From: Platanthera guangdongensis
Lineage: Eukaryota > Streptophyta > Magnoliopsida > Asparagales > Orchidaceae
Assembly: GCA_039583875.1 (NCBI GenBank)
Contig: CM077152.1
Coordinates: 20,311,538 to 20,375,537, forward strand
DNA: 64,000 nt
Direction of reading: 5' to 3'
A model generated the notes under the pieces. It had not been told where the DNA came from. It searched no databases and saw only the letters and a list, made by a program, of their open reading frames with translations. Shown here in pieces: positions 34,192 to 45,244 of this stretch. The position numbers and the translations under genes were made by a program. How positions within the stretch are numbered: position 1 is the stretch's first letter; each line of letters begins with the position of its first letter.

Positions 34192-35103
34192 ATGGAAATC
34201 TTTAAGAAATTAACTATAAATATTCCGTTTGCTGAGGCTCTTGAACAGATGCCTAGTTATGTCAAGTTTATGAAAGACATCTTATCCAAGAAGAGGAAAT
34301 TCGTTGAGAGGGAGATAGTCGCCCTAACGGAAGAATGTAGTGCTATATTACAAAAGAAACTACCTCAAAAATTAAAAGATCCAGGTAGCTTTACAATACC
34401 ATGTTTGATAGGAACGACATTTTCAGGGAGAGCATTGTGTGACTTGGGAGCTAGCATCAATCTGATGCCCTTATCTATTTACACAAAATTAGGCCTGAGA
34501 GAGATTACACCAACATCTCTTACTCTACAGTTGGCCGATAGGTCTTTAGCTTTTCCTAAGGGAATTGTTGAGGATGTACTGGTTAAGGTGGATAAATTCA
34601 TCTTCCCAGCCGATTTTGTGGTGCTAGATATGGATGAGGATAAAGAAGTTCCTATTATTCTAGGCAGACCATTTTTAGCCACAGGACGCACCCTTATAGA
34701 TGTACAAAAGGGAGAGCTAACAATGAGAGTCAACGAAGAAGAGGTAACCTTCAATATCCTTAAGACCATGAAATTCCCTGAAGATAGAGAAGAATGTTAT
34801 TTAATTAAAGAGGTTGAGGTGCCCTCTAGGTTGACACACGAGGAAGAAGATTTTGATCATAGATTGTTAGACATCTTAGTTAACGACGAGGGTGAAGAAG
34901 ATAAAGTAATGGAAGAAGTTGTTCACATACTCAATACATGTGAAGGGTTGCCACCATATAAGAGTTTTGAAGTGATAACTAGGACAAGCGAACCAAGAAT
35001 GATAAAACCTTCTATCATTGAACCACCTAAGTTGGAATTAAAACCACTACCTGAACACCTTAAGTATGTATTTCTAGAGAAGATAACACTCTTCCGGTCA
35101 TAA
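34192..35103 (+). pseudogene. Athila protease region
   Basis: Continues the gag frame after the TAA. It contains IFKKLTINIPFAEALEQMP, VKFMKDILSKKRK and the protease core GRALCDLGASINLMPLSIY, where D-L-G-A is the Athila form of the active site. Then come PADFVVLDMDEDKEVPIILG and GRPFLATGRTLIDVQKGEL. The frame ends at TAA 35101-35103 after LPEHLKYVFL; a one-base shift there lets the following frame run on for some 30 codons towards RT, so the stop reflects a frameshift. Protease itself looks complete. Confidence 0.85.
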
Positions 35104-35218
35104 TCAATGCATCATTAAGAATGGAAGAAGAGTTAAAATTAATTGAGTTACTAAGGGAGTTTAAGGAAGCGATTGGTTGGACTCTTGCTGACATCAAGGG
35201 ATTAGCCCATCCATTTGT

Positions 35219-36409
35219 ATGCACAAAATTCTATTGGAAGATGGGGGGAAGGGATCCATCGAACATCAACGAAGGCTTAGTCCTCCAATGAAGGAGGTGG
35301 TGATGAAGGAAATCATTAAGTGGCTGGACGCGGGCATTATTTATCCTATTTCAGATAGCAAGTGGGTAAGCCCGGTGCATTGCGTACCAAAGAAGGGAGG
35401 GATAACACTTATTAAGAATGAAAATAATGAACTTATACCTACTAGGGCTGTCACGGGATGGAGGATATGTATTGATTATCGAAAATTGAACAAGGTGACT
35501 AGAAAAGATCATTTTCCGTTACCATTCCTTGACCAGGTCTTAGATAGATTGGCAGGTGGCCAGTATTTTTGCTTCTTGGACGGATATTCAGGATACAACC
35601 AGCTTATGGTTGCACCAGAAGATCAAGAGAAGACAACATTTACATGCCCCTTTGGTACATTTGCATTTAGGAGACTACCATTTGGATTATGCAACGCTCC
35701 CGCCACATTTCAGCATTGTATTCTGGCAATACTATCCGACCTCATCGCTCGAGGCATTGATCCGACAGAGTATGGAATCGAGGTATTCATGGACGATTTT
35801 TCCATCTTTGGTAAATCGTTCGATGCATGTTTGGCATGTCTGGGGAGGGTATTGGCCCGCTGTGTTGAGACTAACTTAGTACTGAACTGGGAAAAGTGCC
35901 ATTTTATGGTACGTGAGGGCATTGTATTAGGACATAAGGTATCGAGTCAAGGACTAGAAGTGGATCGAGCAAAGATTGAAGTGATAGAAAAACTTTCCCC
36001 GCCAACGAATGTCAAGGGCATTCGTAGTTTCCTCGGTCATGCCGGATTCTATAGGCGGTTCATTAGAGATTTTTCAAAAATCACAAAGCCTTTATGCAAT
36101 TTACTCGAGAAAGATACACCTTTTATTTTCAATAATGAGTGCTTAGAAGCATTTCAAATGTTAAAAGAAAAATTAATCTCGGCACCCATTGTCAAGGCAC
36201 CTGATTTCTCACTACCCTTCGTTCTCATGTGCGATGCGAGCAACTATGCGGTGGGAGCCGTGTTGGGGCAAATGCACGACAAGGTTTTCCACACCATTCA
36301 TTATGCTAGTAAGACTCTTATTAACGCCCAAGTGAACTACACAACTACAGAAAAGGAACTCCTAGCGGTGGTTTTTTGCGTTCGACAAATTCCGCGCTTA
36401 TCTGATTAG
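35219..36409 (+). pseudogene. Athila reverse transcriptase-RNase H
   Basis: RT is complete in one frame: VVMKEIIKWLDAGIIYPISD, SPVHCVPKKGG, WRICIDYRKLNKVTRKDHFP, CFLDGYSGYNQ, FGLCNAPATFQ and the active site FMDDFSIFG. It is followed by the connection and the RNase H start FVLMCDASNYAVGAVLGQ and [11 protein letters not shown] frame change near 36385 replaces the normal continuation, and the frame ends at 36409. The rest of RNase H ([19 protein letters not shown]) is in the next frame, joined to integrase. The upstream frame change at about 35100-35215 separates it from protease. Confidence 0.9.
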
Positions 36410-36431
36410 TTCTACAGTCATAGTTTACACG

Positions 36432-37946
36432 GACCACGCGACAATCCGATATCTAGTGGAGAAAAAGGAGGCTAAACCTAGGCTTATTAGATGGGTTCTA
36501 CTCCTCCAAGAGTTTGATTTTGAGATCAAGGATCGTAAGGGGGCAGAAAACCCGATTGCCGACCACTTATCGAGATTAGAGAATGGGTGTGAGAAAGACG
36601 TACACGTTGAGATTAAGGAAAGTTTCCCAGATGAGAGTTTACTTGCAGTCACAGAAGGGAGTATCCCATGGTATGCTGATTTCGTTAACTATATAGTTAG
36701 CAAAGTTTTTCCACCGGATTTTAGCTACCAACAAAGGAAGCGATTCCTTCATCAGGTGAAGTTTTACCTATGGGATGACCCGTATCTATTTAAAATTTGT
36801 GCTGATCAAATTATTCGTAGGTGTGTGCCCGAGATGGAAGTTCATAGTATTCTAGAAAAGTGTCATGCATCACCCTATGGAGGACACCATAAGGGGGACC
36901 GGACAGCGAGGAAGGTTTTAGAGTCAGGATTCTATTGGCCAACCTTATTCAAGGACTCTCATCATTTTGTAGGACAGTGTGACCGTTGTCAACGGGTTGG
37001 AAATCTTCAGCGGGGAGCAAGCATGCCCATGAATGGAATCCTTGAAGTAGAAGTCTTTGATGTATGGGGGATTGATTTCATGGGCCCCTTTGTCAACTCC
37101 GATGGAAATTTATATATTTTGCTAGCAGTAGACTATGCGTCGAAGTGGATAGAGGCGATAGCTACCCAAAGGAATGATGCCAAGGTGGTGCTAAAATTTC
37201 TAAGGTCTAACATCTTCACTAGATTTGGTACACCGAGGGCAATAATTAGTGATGGAGGGGCGCACTTTTGTAATTCACAATTTAAAACTTTACTAAAGAA
37301 ATATGGTGTAACACATAAAGTAGCTCTTGCCTACCATCCGCAAACCAATGGCTTAGCCGAGGTGTCAAATCGTGAGATCAAGACCATCTTAGAGAAAACG
37401 GTGAATGCAACGCGCAAGGATTGGTCACAAAAGCTAGGTGATGCATTATGGGCCTATAGAACGGCTTTTAAAACTCCGATCGGATTAACACCATATAAAA
37501 TGATCTATGGGAAAGCGTGTCACCTACCGGTGGAGTTGGAACATAAGGCGTATTGGGCAATTAAGAAATTAAACTTTGACTTCCAAGAGGCGGGCAATAA
37601 AAGGCTATTGCAAATTAATGAATTGGAAGAAATTCGGTCCAACGCATACGAGAGCGCCAAACTTTATAAAGAGCGAACAAAAAAATGGCACGACGCAAGA
37701 TTAACGGTGAAAGAGTTCAAGACCGGGCAATTGGTATTGTTATTTAACTCAAGACTTAAATTATTCCCGGGAAAACTAAAATCGAGATGGTCGGGACCAT
37801 TTATAGTGACGCAGGTGCACCCGTATGGGGTAGTCACGATTTGCAACGAGAAGGATGGCTCCGAATTCAAGGTAAATGGTCAAAGACTAAAGGAATATCA
37901 TATAGATATTGATCGTCGGGAGTCGACGATCGTGAAATTGCAATGA
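36432..37946 (+). CDS. Athila integrase (with end of RNase H)
   Basis: Open frame of about 500 codons with no stop. It begins with the last RNase H block ([27 protein letters not shown]). The integrase zinc domain has [18 protein letters not shown] and CDRCQRVG. The core carries all three acidic positions: D in [16 protein letters not shown] in [14 protein letters not shown] in [16 protein letters not shown]. The C-terminal domain has [20 protein letters not shown]. There is no chromodomain, as expected for Athila. In life it would be cut from the polyprotein; here upstream frame breaks prevent that from a single RNA. It inserts element cDNA into the genome. Confidence 0.9.
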   Translation, partial: DHATIRYLVEKKEAKPRLIRWVLLLQEFDFEIKDRKGAENPIADHLSRLENGCEKDVHVEIKESFPDESLLAVTEGSIPWYADFVNYIVSKVFPPDFSYQQRKRFLHQVKFYLWDDPYLFKICADQIIRRCVPEMEVHSILEKCHASPYGGHHKGDRTARKVLESGFYWPTLFKDSHHFVGQCDRCQRVGNLQRGASMPMNGILEVEVFDVWGIDFMGPFVNSDGNLYILLAVDYASKWIEAIATQRNDAKVVLKFLRSNIFTRFGTPRAIISDGGAHFCNSQFKTLLKKYGVTHKVALAYHPQTNGLAEVSNREIKTILEKTVNATRKDWSQKLGDALWAYRTAFKTPIGLTPYKMIYGKACHLPVELEHKAYWAIKKLNFDFQEAGNKRLLQINELEEIRSNAYESAKLYKERTKKWHDARLTVKEFKTGQLVLLFNSRLKLFPGKLKSRWSGPFIVTQVHPYGVVTICNEKDGSEFKVNGQRLKEYHIDIDRRESTIVKLQ

Positions 37947-39148
37947 CGAGCGACGAAGAGATACGTCCGGCCGAGACGTTTTAAAGGAGGCGCTTGGTGG
38001 GAGGCAACCCATCGTATCGTATAATATATATATATAAATAATAATAATGATAATTATATATATTCGTTTGTTTTCATTAAGTAAAAAAAAAGTGTTGAAG
38101 GAAGCAAGACCATATGAACTTAGTTGACTATGCTCAATAATTTTTAGGAGTGAAAATGCTGGAGGAGAAAAAAATTGGACAAAAAGCCTTAGGAATTTAG
38201 AGTAAAATAGATTTTGTAAAACAGAAGGCAGTTGTTACAACGCTACAAAAACATGCGTAACAGATTTTATTTTTCTGACTGCTTCTTCATGGATGCCGCG
38301 GAAGTCCTCCAGCCGCCGGTTCAACTGAACCGGCGCGCGTGAATCGCCACACCGGCGGTTGGGGTTAAATTAAGTTAATTTAATTTAGGTTTTGAAATAT
38401 AAACGTAATTATTTTAAAAAAAAAAGGTTTAATGTTTAATCTAATTCCTTAATCCATTAATTAACGCACTTAATAAATATAAAAACAGGCTGATTCCTCA
38501 CCCCGCCGCCGAGTTCTAGGGCACGAGCGGGAGAGGGTGCGACAGCGGCGATTGGGAGCGGAGAGTCCATAGGCAGATCGGCGAGGAGCAAGCGGCGGCC
38601 TTGAGATCGGCGGTCTCCACCCGGGCGGCGGCGGCCAACCCCTGGATCGTAGATTTCGAACCAGGCGGCCTTTTCTCTGGGCTGTTGCGATCACGAGAGA
38701 ACCGCCACGGGGTGAGTTCTGAGCAAGTCTTAGAAGTTGTTGAAGGTAAATCCTTTAATCCCCAACATGTTGTAGAATCCGATCCACACTTCAGTTCCTC
38801 CGTTTTCTGGATAGGTCACTGTCGAAGTGGGAGGCAACCGGCGAACGGCTTTGACGTGTCAAGGGATTTTGGAAGCCAATACAGCACGTAATCGGAGTTC
38901 TGGACGTGTGAGGCGGACGGCGAGCACATTACCTCCATCTGAGTTCAACGAGAGCAGTGCAAGGGCTTCTAATCACATTCCCTGAAAAGATATTTGAGGT
39001 ATAAATCCTAACCTTGCAACTCATGGATAAGAGTAGTTAGTAGAAAATTTATATATTCTCCCATGTTGTGTGCTGTGTTAGCTAGGACTATGTCTTCTAA
39101 ACGAAGGTCTAATAAGAAAAAGGGAAGGAAGTTGTTAGAGAGAAAGCA
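37947..39148 (+). other. Athila spacer with a GC-rich island before ORF3
   Basis: Begins with the Athila post-integrase motif GCGCTTGGTGGGAGGCAACC. An inverted repeat CGCCGGTTCA..TGAACCGGCG lies at 38314-38335. AT-rich DNA with an AAATATAAAAAC motif (about 38476) is followed by a GC-rich island (about 38495-38960) containing a donor-like GGGGTGAGTTC at about 38709. A short frame from the ATG at 39091 starts MSSKRRSNKKKGRKLLERK, a strongly basic, nuclear-signal-like run, and stops at 39151-39153, one frame off from ORF3. Confidence 0.6.
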
Positions 39149-40336
39149 GTGAAGTTTTCAAGTGAGGCCGCGGAGTATTGGTTTCGCTCATTGAAAACGC
39201 TCCCTTTCATCTTTGAAAGAGGATTTAAAATGGAAAAGAGGGCTTGGAGTCTAACCTATGCTGAGCAGATCAAGGCACTCCAGTGGGAGGTCGTCTGCCA
39301 TCCGAGGACTGAGGCTATACTCCCCATGGTCTACGAATTTTATGCAAATGCTAAAAGCATAGAGGGACAAGTAGTGACTGTTAGAGGGAAGACGGTTGAG
39401 TTTTCTGCAGAAATGATTAGTGATCTATTCAGTTTGGAGGATCATGGGTATGACGACTATGCTGAAATTCTTAATAAGGTATCTCTTCAGGAAATGACGG
39501 ATACAGTGTGTTGCACACCGACACTAGAGTGGGCTAGTAAGACACATAGAGTACTGAAGACGTCTTGTCTAACTAAGGAAGCTAAAGTGTGGCTGCTGTT
39601 TATTAATGCTAGTATCATGCCCACTCGGCACCCGAACACTATTACATTGGATAAGGTGGCGTTGATCTACGGTATTATTAAGGGCCTATACTTTGATTTG
39701 GGAAAGATTATTTCATTGCAACTTCGGCAGAAAATTAGAGAGGAGAACCCTAAGCAGCTATGGTTTCCTACCCTCATAACTGAGCTATGTCTGCAAGCTG
39801 GTGTGGAAAAGGATGTGGAGGACATGATTACACCTGTGATGCGACATATTACTGAAACAGTTGTCGAAGTCAACATCAAGGTTGCTGCGGAAACACAAGA
39901 AAGGGGTCGTAGTTGGAAGAAAGGGGATGCAGCTCAGACTTCACAGGCACCAATAGTGAAACCAATGCGAATTGATATTCCAGTGGTCGACCATGGCACT
40001 GATCCCGACCTGTTGATGGAGCATATTGAGTACATCAAAGCCTATCAGAGATGTCACCATTTGTTTGCAAGGGAGCAATTTGATGATATTCGTACCAACA
40101 TCCGTAAAATCATGGAGAAAAGGAAGATTCCGGTGTCTGAGCCGAATTTTAAGATGATGGGGCAGTTCGACGATAAAGGCTTCCTCTTGACTTGTGACAA
40201 GACTAGAGTTGATCCAGCGGCGAAAGCAAACGCGGACGAAGATGACGAGGACGATGATGACGAGGACGATGATGACGAGGAAGATGCTGATGAAGACGAA
40301 GTTGACGATGAGGATGCCGAGGACGATGAGGAGTAG
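39149..40336 (+). CDS. Athila ORF3, putative plant transposon protein domain
   Basis: Uninterrupted frame of 395 codons downstream of integrase, where Athila elements carry an extra ORF. The N-terminal part (LKTLPFIFERGFKMEKRAWS, MVYEFYANAKSIEGQVVTVR, KTVEFSAEMISDLF) and the middle block (SCLTKEAKVWLLFINASIMP, TRHPNTITLDKVALIYGII) look like the 'putative plant transposon protein' family (Transposase_32-like) often found in this position. The middle to C-terminal part has no clear domain. The last about 40 residues are almost only Asp and Glu. I see no signal peptide or membrane segment, so it is not env-like. The ATG at 39149 is the first in frame. The basic N-terminus encoded one frame off at 39091 suggests the original start lay there. 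Confidence 0.75.
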   Translation: MKFSSEAAEYWFRSLKTLPFIFERGFKMEKRAWSLTYAEQIKALQWEVVCHPRTEAILPMVYEFYANAKSIEGQVVTVRGKTVEFSAEMISDLFSLEDHGYDDYAEILNKVSLQEMTDTVCCTPTLEWASKTHRVLKTSCLTKEAKVWLLFINASIMPTRHPNTITLDKVALIYGIIKGLYFDLGKIISLQLRQKIREENPKQLWFPTLITELCLQAGVEKDVEDMITPVMRHITETVVEVNIKVAAETQERGRSWKKGDAAQTSQAPIVKPMRIDIPVVDHGTDPDLLMEHIEYIKAYQRCHHLFAREQFDDIRTNIRKIMEKRKIPVSEPNFKMMGQFDDKGFLLTCDKTRVDPAAKANADEDDEDDDDEDDDDEEDADEDEVDDEDAEDDEE

Positions 40337-41758
40337 GATCTCCCCAGATTACCTTTTGTCTTGCATAGTTTTGACTATATGATTGTTAACGGATATATCA
40401 CCCATATTTTGTTCTTCACTATTCCTGGATGTTTATGAGTATGGACTATAGTCTGGGGGATTTATATTTTGTGGCGTGACGCTATGAACGCTCCATTTTG
40501 GTACATTACAATTTGCATTTTCATAATATGCTTATGTGCTAATTGTAACTCCTATTTGATTTGATACGTTATCATGCACATGATTTGAACTATTTTAATA
40601 CATTATTACTGATTAGGATTGGGCACGGAGGACGCTAACTGTTATTCATTTTGGATAAACAATGCATGGTTGTCAAATGTGCTTCTTTGAGCTTTACTGC
40701 TTCATGGTTGTCAATTATTACTAAGCGGAATTCACATTTTGATTGTCAGGCCCAAGTTTTGATAAATGATGATGTTGTTTCCATTAGTAAATGATTATGT
40801 TGCATTGATACATGATTCTACTTAGCAGTTGGCCTAATTTATGTGATATGCTAGTCAAAATAGAGAAGTCTTATGATTTGCAGTATGTGCCTCGTTGTGT
40901 TTGTTTTACTCTCGTTATTTAATGCAATGTTTCTAATTCTCATACTTGAAAATACCTTCCGATTACACCTGCATTTTAGCTTATTACTTGGACAGTTACT
41001 TTGGGAAATTGTGTAGAATGGATTGTCTCCAGGTTTGGTACACATGTTAAGCGTGCAGATCATTAGGACACATGAAGTGACAATCTATGCACGAGGTTCC
41101 TACTACGAACATTTGGCCAAAGTATCTTTGCGGGCACTCCTACTTCAGGGAAGTTTTTTTTTATATACAGTTCAATTCCGCTCTTTTATATGATTTTGTA
41201 CGTCGTACTGCAACTATTTTGCAATATCATAGTCCAACGATAGTTTTGCTAGGGACTAGCAAATCATTTAAGTGTGGAGGTGGGGGTATTACAACCCCTA
41301 CCATTTGGATGAATCGTTAAACCACGTTTTGAATGATCTTAGTTCTTGTTTCATTTAATCAATAGACTATTCTAGATATATTCAATGATAATTGATTGGT
41401 ATGGCTGAACAGTCCAAGAGTTCAAGTAGTGAATTTGAAATTAGTAAGATTTTTTGTGATAAAGCTCACTTAAGCATTTTTGTCTTTATGCACAAAATTT
41501 TTGTTTACTTCCATGACAAGCTTTTGATATTAACCTCTACAAATAACGGGAGGGGCGAGCAAGAACTAAGTCAACGATGTAAGCCAAGACATGTGCTGAA
41601 GTAGTTATTCCATTTTGATCTTCACTAGAATAATTGAGCTTGAACTTTTTCATACATATGATTTCATGCCTACATTCCCTATATTTCGACTAGTTGTATC
41701 TTAGTAAGTTAGCCATTTATGGGTGTTAAATTTGTACAAACAAATGATTGAACTTTAT
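40337..41758 (+). other. Athila 3' untranslated region
   Basis: AT-rich, no gene seen. It contains ATTTAAGTGTGGAGGTGGGG (about 41269-41288), resembling the conserved 'AAGTGTGGGG' purine-rich stretch found near the 3' end of Athila elements. Confidence 0.6.
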
Positions 41759-41972
41759 AGTGATATGCGGCCTAAGTATATGCCCACATACTCGGAATGA
41801 TCCCAACTATGATGATATAAAAAAAATATAGAGAAATTTATGTCATAGTGATATGCGGCCTAGGTATGTGAAAACGTACTTGGAATGATCCCAACTATGA
41901 GTAAAAAAAAGAGAGAAAAATGTGGTTGAGCATCATAGTGATATGTGGCCCACGGTATGTGCACTTATACTT
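41759..41972. repeat. tandem repeat of about 89 bp at the Athila 3' end
   Basis: AGTGATATGCGGCC starts at 41759 and 41847, and a variant (AGTGATATGTGGCC) at 41937, each followed by a tatgtg..acgtactYggaatgatcccaactatga body. The third copy is cut by the gap. More copies may lie in the gap and may be why assembly failed there. Confidence 0.9.
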
Positions 41973-42472
41973 NNNNNNNNNNNNNNNNNNNNNNNNNNNN
42001 NNNNNNNNNNNNNNNNNNNNNNNNNNNNNNNNNNNNNNNNNNNNNNNNNNNNNNNNNNNNNNNNNNNNNNNNNNNNNNNNNNNNNNNNNNNNNNNNNNNN
42101 NNNNNNNNNNNNNNNNNNNNNNNNNNNNNNNNNNNNNNNNNNNNNNNNNNNNNNNNNNNNNNNNNNNNNNNNNNNNNNNNNNNNNNNNNNNNNNNNNNNN
42201 NNNNNNNNNNNNNNNNNNNNNNNNNNNNNNNNNNNNNNNNNNNNNNNNNNNNNNNNNNNNNNNNNNNNNNNNNNNNNNNNNNNNNNNNNNNNNNNNNNNN
42301 NNNNNNNNNNNNNNNNNNNNNNNNNNNNNNNNNNNNNNNNNNNNNNNNNNNNNNNNNNNNNNNNNNNNNNNNNNNNNNNNNNNNNNNNNNNNNNNNNNNN
42401 NNNNNNNNNNNNNNNNNNNNNNNNNNNNNNNNNNNNNNNNNNNNNNNNNNNNNNNNNNNNNNNNNNNNNNNN
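41973..42472. other. assembly gap, 500 N
   Basis: Exactly 500 N, a common placeholder length. Frames translated through it are meaningless. The flanking sequence implies that at least the Athila 3' LTR and the rest of the Tekay-1 5' LTR are missing here. Confidence 0.98.
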
Positions 42473-43706
42473 CACTCCTATCGCCAAGGCTTGCTACGGC
42501 GGGGGTAGGAGCTGTCTCGAGGCTTGCCTCTGGAAGTTGAACCTCTCTTGCCCCCCATGAAGTTCCCTCCTCCTTGGATGAGAGCTCGTCCTGGACCCTG
42601 TGCAGGTCCTCCCTGTTGCCTCCAGCCTAGTTCCGGACCCTCCTGTCCCTGGAACCTCTAAGCTCTCTGCTCCTCTCTCCTTCTCCCTTCCTGATGCCTT
42701 GAGCCACCTTGCTCCTTTGACTTCGTCTCTGTTAGCCTTGTCAACTTCTTGACGAATGTCGGGTTGGCCGCCTCCATGGCTATCTACTCGGCCGCCCTTT
42801 CCATCAGCTCCTCAAAGGAAGGGGGGGTATTTCGATTCAGGCTCATCTTGAAGAACCCCTCGCGCAACCCCACCGTGAATGCCATCTGGATGGCATACCC
42901 TGGCATCTTCTGGACATCCAGGACCTCCTCTTGGAACCTGTCAACGTAATGGGCCAGCGACTCCTCGGCTCCTTGCCTTATCAGGAAGATGGACTCAGGA
43001 CTCTTCTTCCTCTTCTTGGAGGTGGAGAAGCGAAGCTGAAAGCTCCGGCTCAAGTCCTCGAACCCATAGATTGACCTCGAAGGGAGTTGATGAAACCAGT
43101 CCCTTGCCTTCTCCTTCAACGTGATCGCAAAGAGGCAACACTTGAAGGCATTCGTCATTGGCCTGATGGAGACGACATCCTCGAACCACTGCAGATGTTG
43201 GACGGGGTCATCCTTCCCGGTATAGTAAGCCATGTCAGGATCTCTGAACCCCTCGGGAACGGGAGCTGAGATGATCAGCTCGCTGAAGGGTGACCCCTTG
43301 AATGGTGGCCTCACAACCTTTACTCGCGCGACCTGTTCTCCTGGAAGGCTGGCACTTGCCGGGCTGGAGAACAACTCCCGGCCGGTGAGGTCTCGCTCGA
43401 CCCCCTCTCCCATCCTCTCCTTCCCGGGCCGTCGTCCTGGTGCACTTCCTTCTCCCCCTGCTGGGGTCATCTCGTCGAGAGGGGGGAGGAGGGGGGAGCT
43501 AGCTACTGTGGGGTTGGGGTGGAGCTGCCACCCTGAGGAGCAATACTTCGCAACATCTCCATGATGCCCTGGATGGAGGCAATGAACTCTTGCCTCTCCA
43601 CAAAGGGTCCTGGGTTGGGGAGCTCGCCGAGATCATCCCTACCTCCCTGACCTCCAGTCATGACACTCTCCCGAGATCTTCTGTGCTGGTCACTCTCCAC
43701 GCTCAA
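42473..43706 (-). pseudogene. gag: Tat-like gag fragment
   Basis: Minus-strand gag. The likely start is the ATG near 43663 (MTGGQGGRDDLGELP, then FIASIQGIMEMLRSIAP), followed by a stop at 43503 and a frame change. The next frame (43470-42784) carries the gag core: PFKGSPFSELIISAPVPEGF, MAYYTGKDDPVQHLQWFEDV, CCLFAITLKEKARDWFHQLP, LSRSFQLRFSTSKKRKKSPE and GLREGFFKMSLNRNTPPSFE. It stops at 42784, and an Arg/Gly-rich region continues in the same direction to the gap. No pol is seen because the gap cuts it. Its LTR lies immediately to the right. Confidence 0.8.
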
Positions 43707-43987
43707 CGCACAAAAAGTTTTGAAGCCAAAATTGACCTTTGTGAAGTTCGAGGACCCAAAAGAGGGGTGACCTCACACCTACTACACTCGGGGGAACGTC
43801 ACGGACCAAAGACTTGGGGAACTAGGAACAGACCCTCGGCTCTAGCGTGGAAGTCTCACCTCACACCCGGAAGACCTTTGAAGTCTCCCCCCTCCCTAGC
43901 TAATGCTGAGCTAGGTGCCTTGGAGGAAGAAAGCAAAGAGATTTCTGTGGCTCAAATGCAATGCCCTCCAAGGAACCCATAAGGGTT

Positions 43988-43995
43988 TATTTATA
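43988..43995 (-). promoter_or_regulatory. TATA box in the LTR
   Basis: Minus-strand CTATAAATAAACCC, lying between the GC-rich repeat array and gag, the right place for the LTR promoter. Confidence 0.55.
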
Positions 43996-44294
43996 GTTTT
44001 CTCAATCCCATGGACCAAAATGTCAACAATATCCTTACGCCAAATAGGCCTTAGGCCAATAGAAAACACCCACACCGGGGGCAAAGATGTAATTCCACCC
44101 CAAAGGGTACAACGGTAAAACACGGCCAAAAGAGGTCCGGGGGAAAAGGAGCTAAACCATCCCCCTCAACTTCCCCGGACGCCCGAGGTGAGTGGGGGTT
44201 AAACCACCCCACTCCTCCTCCACCTTGGGGCCGAGCGAGCGGGCGAATCCCGAAAACTGGGGAGCAGGGGGCAGGGGGGAGACCCCTGCCCCCG

Positions 44295-45010
44295 GCCGGT
44301 CTCGCCCCGCCAGGCCGCAGGGCAGGGGCGAGACCCCGGCACCCGGTTGGTCTCGCCCCGCCAGGCCGCAGGGCAGGGAGAGACCCCGGCACCCGCAGGT
44401 CTCGCCCCGCCAGGCCGCGGGGCAGGGCGAGACCCCGGCCTCCGGCCGGTCTCGCCCCTCCAGGCGCGGGGCAGGGGCGAGACCCCGGACCCCGGCCGGT
44501 CTCACCTCACGAGGCCGCGGGGCAGGGGTGAGACCCCGGCACCTGGCCGGTCTCGCCCGCCCCGCCAGGCCGCGCGGTAGGGGCGAGACCCCGCCCCCGC
44601 CGGTCTCTCCCGCCCCGCCAGGCCGCGGGCAGTGGCGAGACCCCGGCCCCCGGCCGGTCTCGCCCCGCCAGGCCGCGGGGCAGGGCGAGACCCCGCCCCC
44701 GGCCGGTCTCGCCCCGCCAGGCCGCGGGCAGGGGCGAGACCCGGCCCCCGGCCGGTCTCGCCCCGCCAGGTCGCGGGGCAGGGGCGAGACCCCTGCCCCC
44801 GGCTGTCTCGCCCCGCCAGGTCGCGGGGGAGGGGCGAGACCCCGACATCCGGCCGATCTCGCCCCGCCAGGCCGCGGGGAGGGGCGAGACCCAGGCCTCC
44901 AGCCGGTCTCGCCCCGCCAAGCTACGGGGCAGGGGCGAGACCCCGGCCCCTGGCGGTCTCGCCCCGCCAGGCCGCGGGGCAGGGGCAAGACCCCGGCCTC
45001 CGGCCGGTCC
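44295..45010. repeat. fold-back minisatellite, about 14 units of about 51 bp
   Basis: Repeats of GGTCTCGCCCCGCCAGGCC followed by GCGGGGCAGGGGCGAGACC and a CCCCGGCMYCCGGCC spacer. GGTCTCGCCCC and GGGGCGAGACC within each unit are inverse, so every unit can fold into a hairpin. Unit length varies slightly and the units differ by a few bases. The open frames seen here on both strands (Arg/Pro/Gly-rich) are by-products of the repeat. Confidence 0.95.
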
Positions 45011-45244
45011 CGCTACTGCCACCTCGCACTTAGCCAGCCGGGGGCGGGTGTCGGCCAACTTGCCGCACCCGCCCCTCCTAGAAAAAAGAAAGGGGAGAAG
45101 ACAGATTTTTCCTCCCCCTACTAGTATATTCATGGGCTAGGCCTAAATCAGCCACCAAGAGTGCAAACCACTCCAAAAGCTTAAAAAATACAAATCTGGT
45201 CTCGCGCCTGCCTAGTAGACCCCACTCTGCGAATACGGGGTTGT

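Larger units (their letters stand above)
31055..41972 (+). mobile_element. Athila-type Ty3/gypsy element
   Basis: Starts with LTR 31055-32418, then an Asp-tRNA primer site, gag, protease, RT-RNase H, integrase, a long spacer with a GC-rich island, a third ORF (39149-40336) and a 3' untranslated region with tandem repeats, ending in the N gap before its 3' LTR. The protease motif CDLGAS, the spacer motif GCGCTTGGTGGGAGGCAACC after integrase, and the third ORF are marks of the Athila lineage. The gag-pol frame has two nonsense codons and two frame changes; integrase and ORF3 are open. It sits inside the 5' LTR of Tekay-1 and is therefore younger than it. Confidence 0.9.
43740..45132 (-). repeat. 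5' LTR of the minus-strand Tat-like element
   Basis: The boundaries are approximate. In element orientation the LTR would start TGAATATACTAG at 45132, contain a GC-rich minisatellite U3 (44295-45010), a TATA box TATAAATA (43988-43995) and a leader of about 250 bp down to gag. Only one copy is visible, so the ends are inferred from composition and position. Confidence 0.55.

Noticed and set aside
41920..42560. Open frames of about 200 codons spanning the N block
   Set aside because: They are translations of unknown bases; only a few real codons lie at each end.
44152..45133. Pro/Gly/Arg-rich frames up to 310 codons on both strands
   Set aside because: Caused by the 51-bp minisatellite whose unit is a multiple of three; not a gene.
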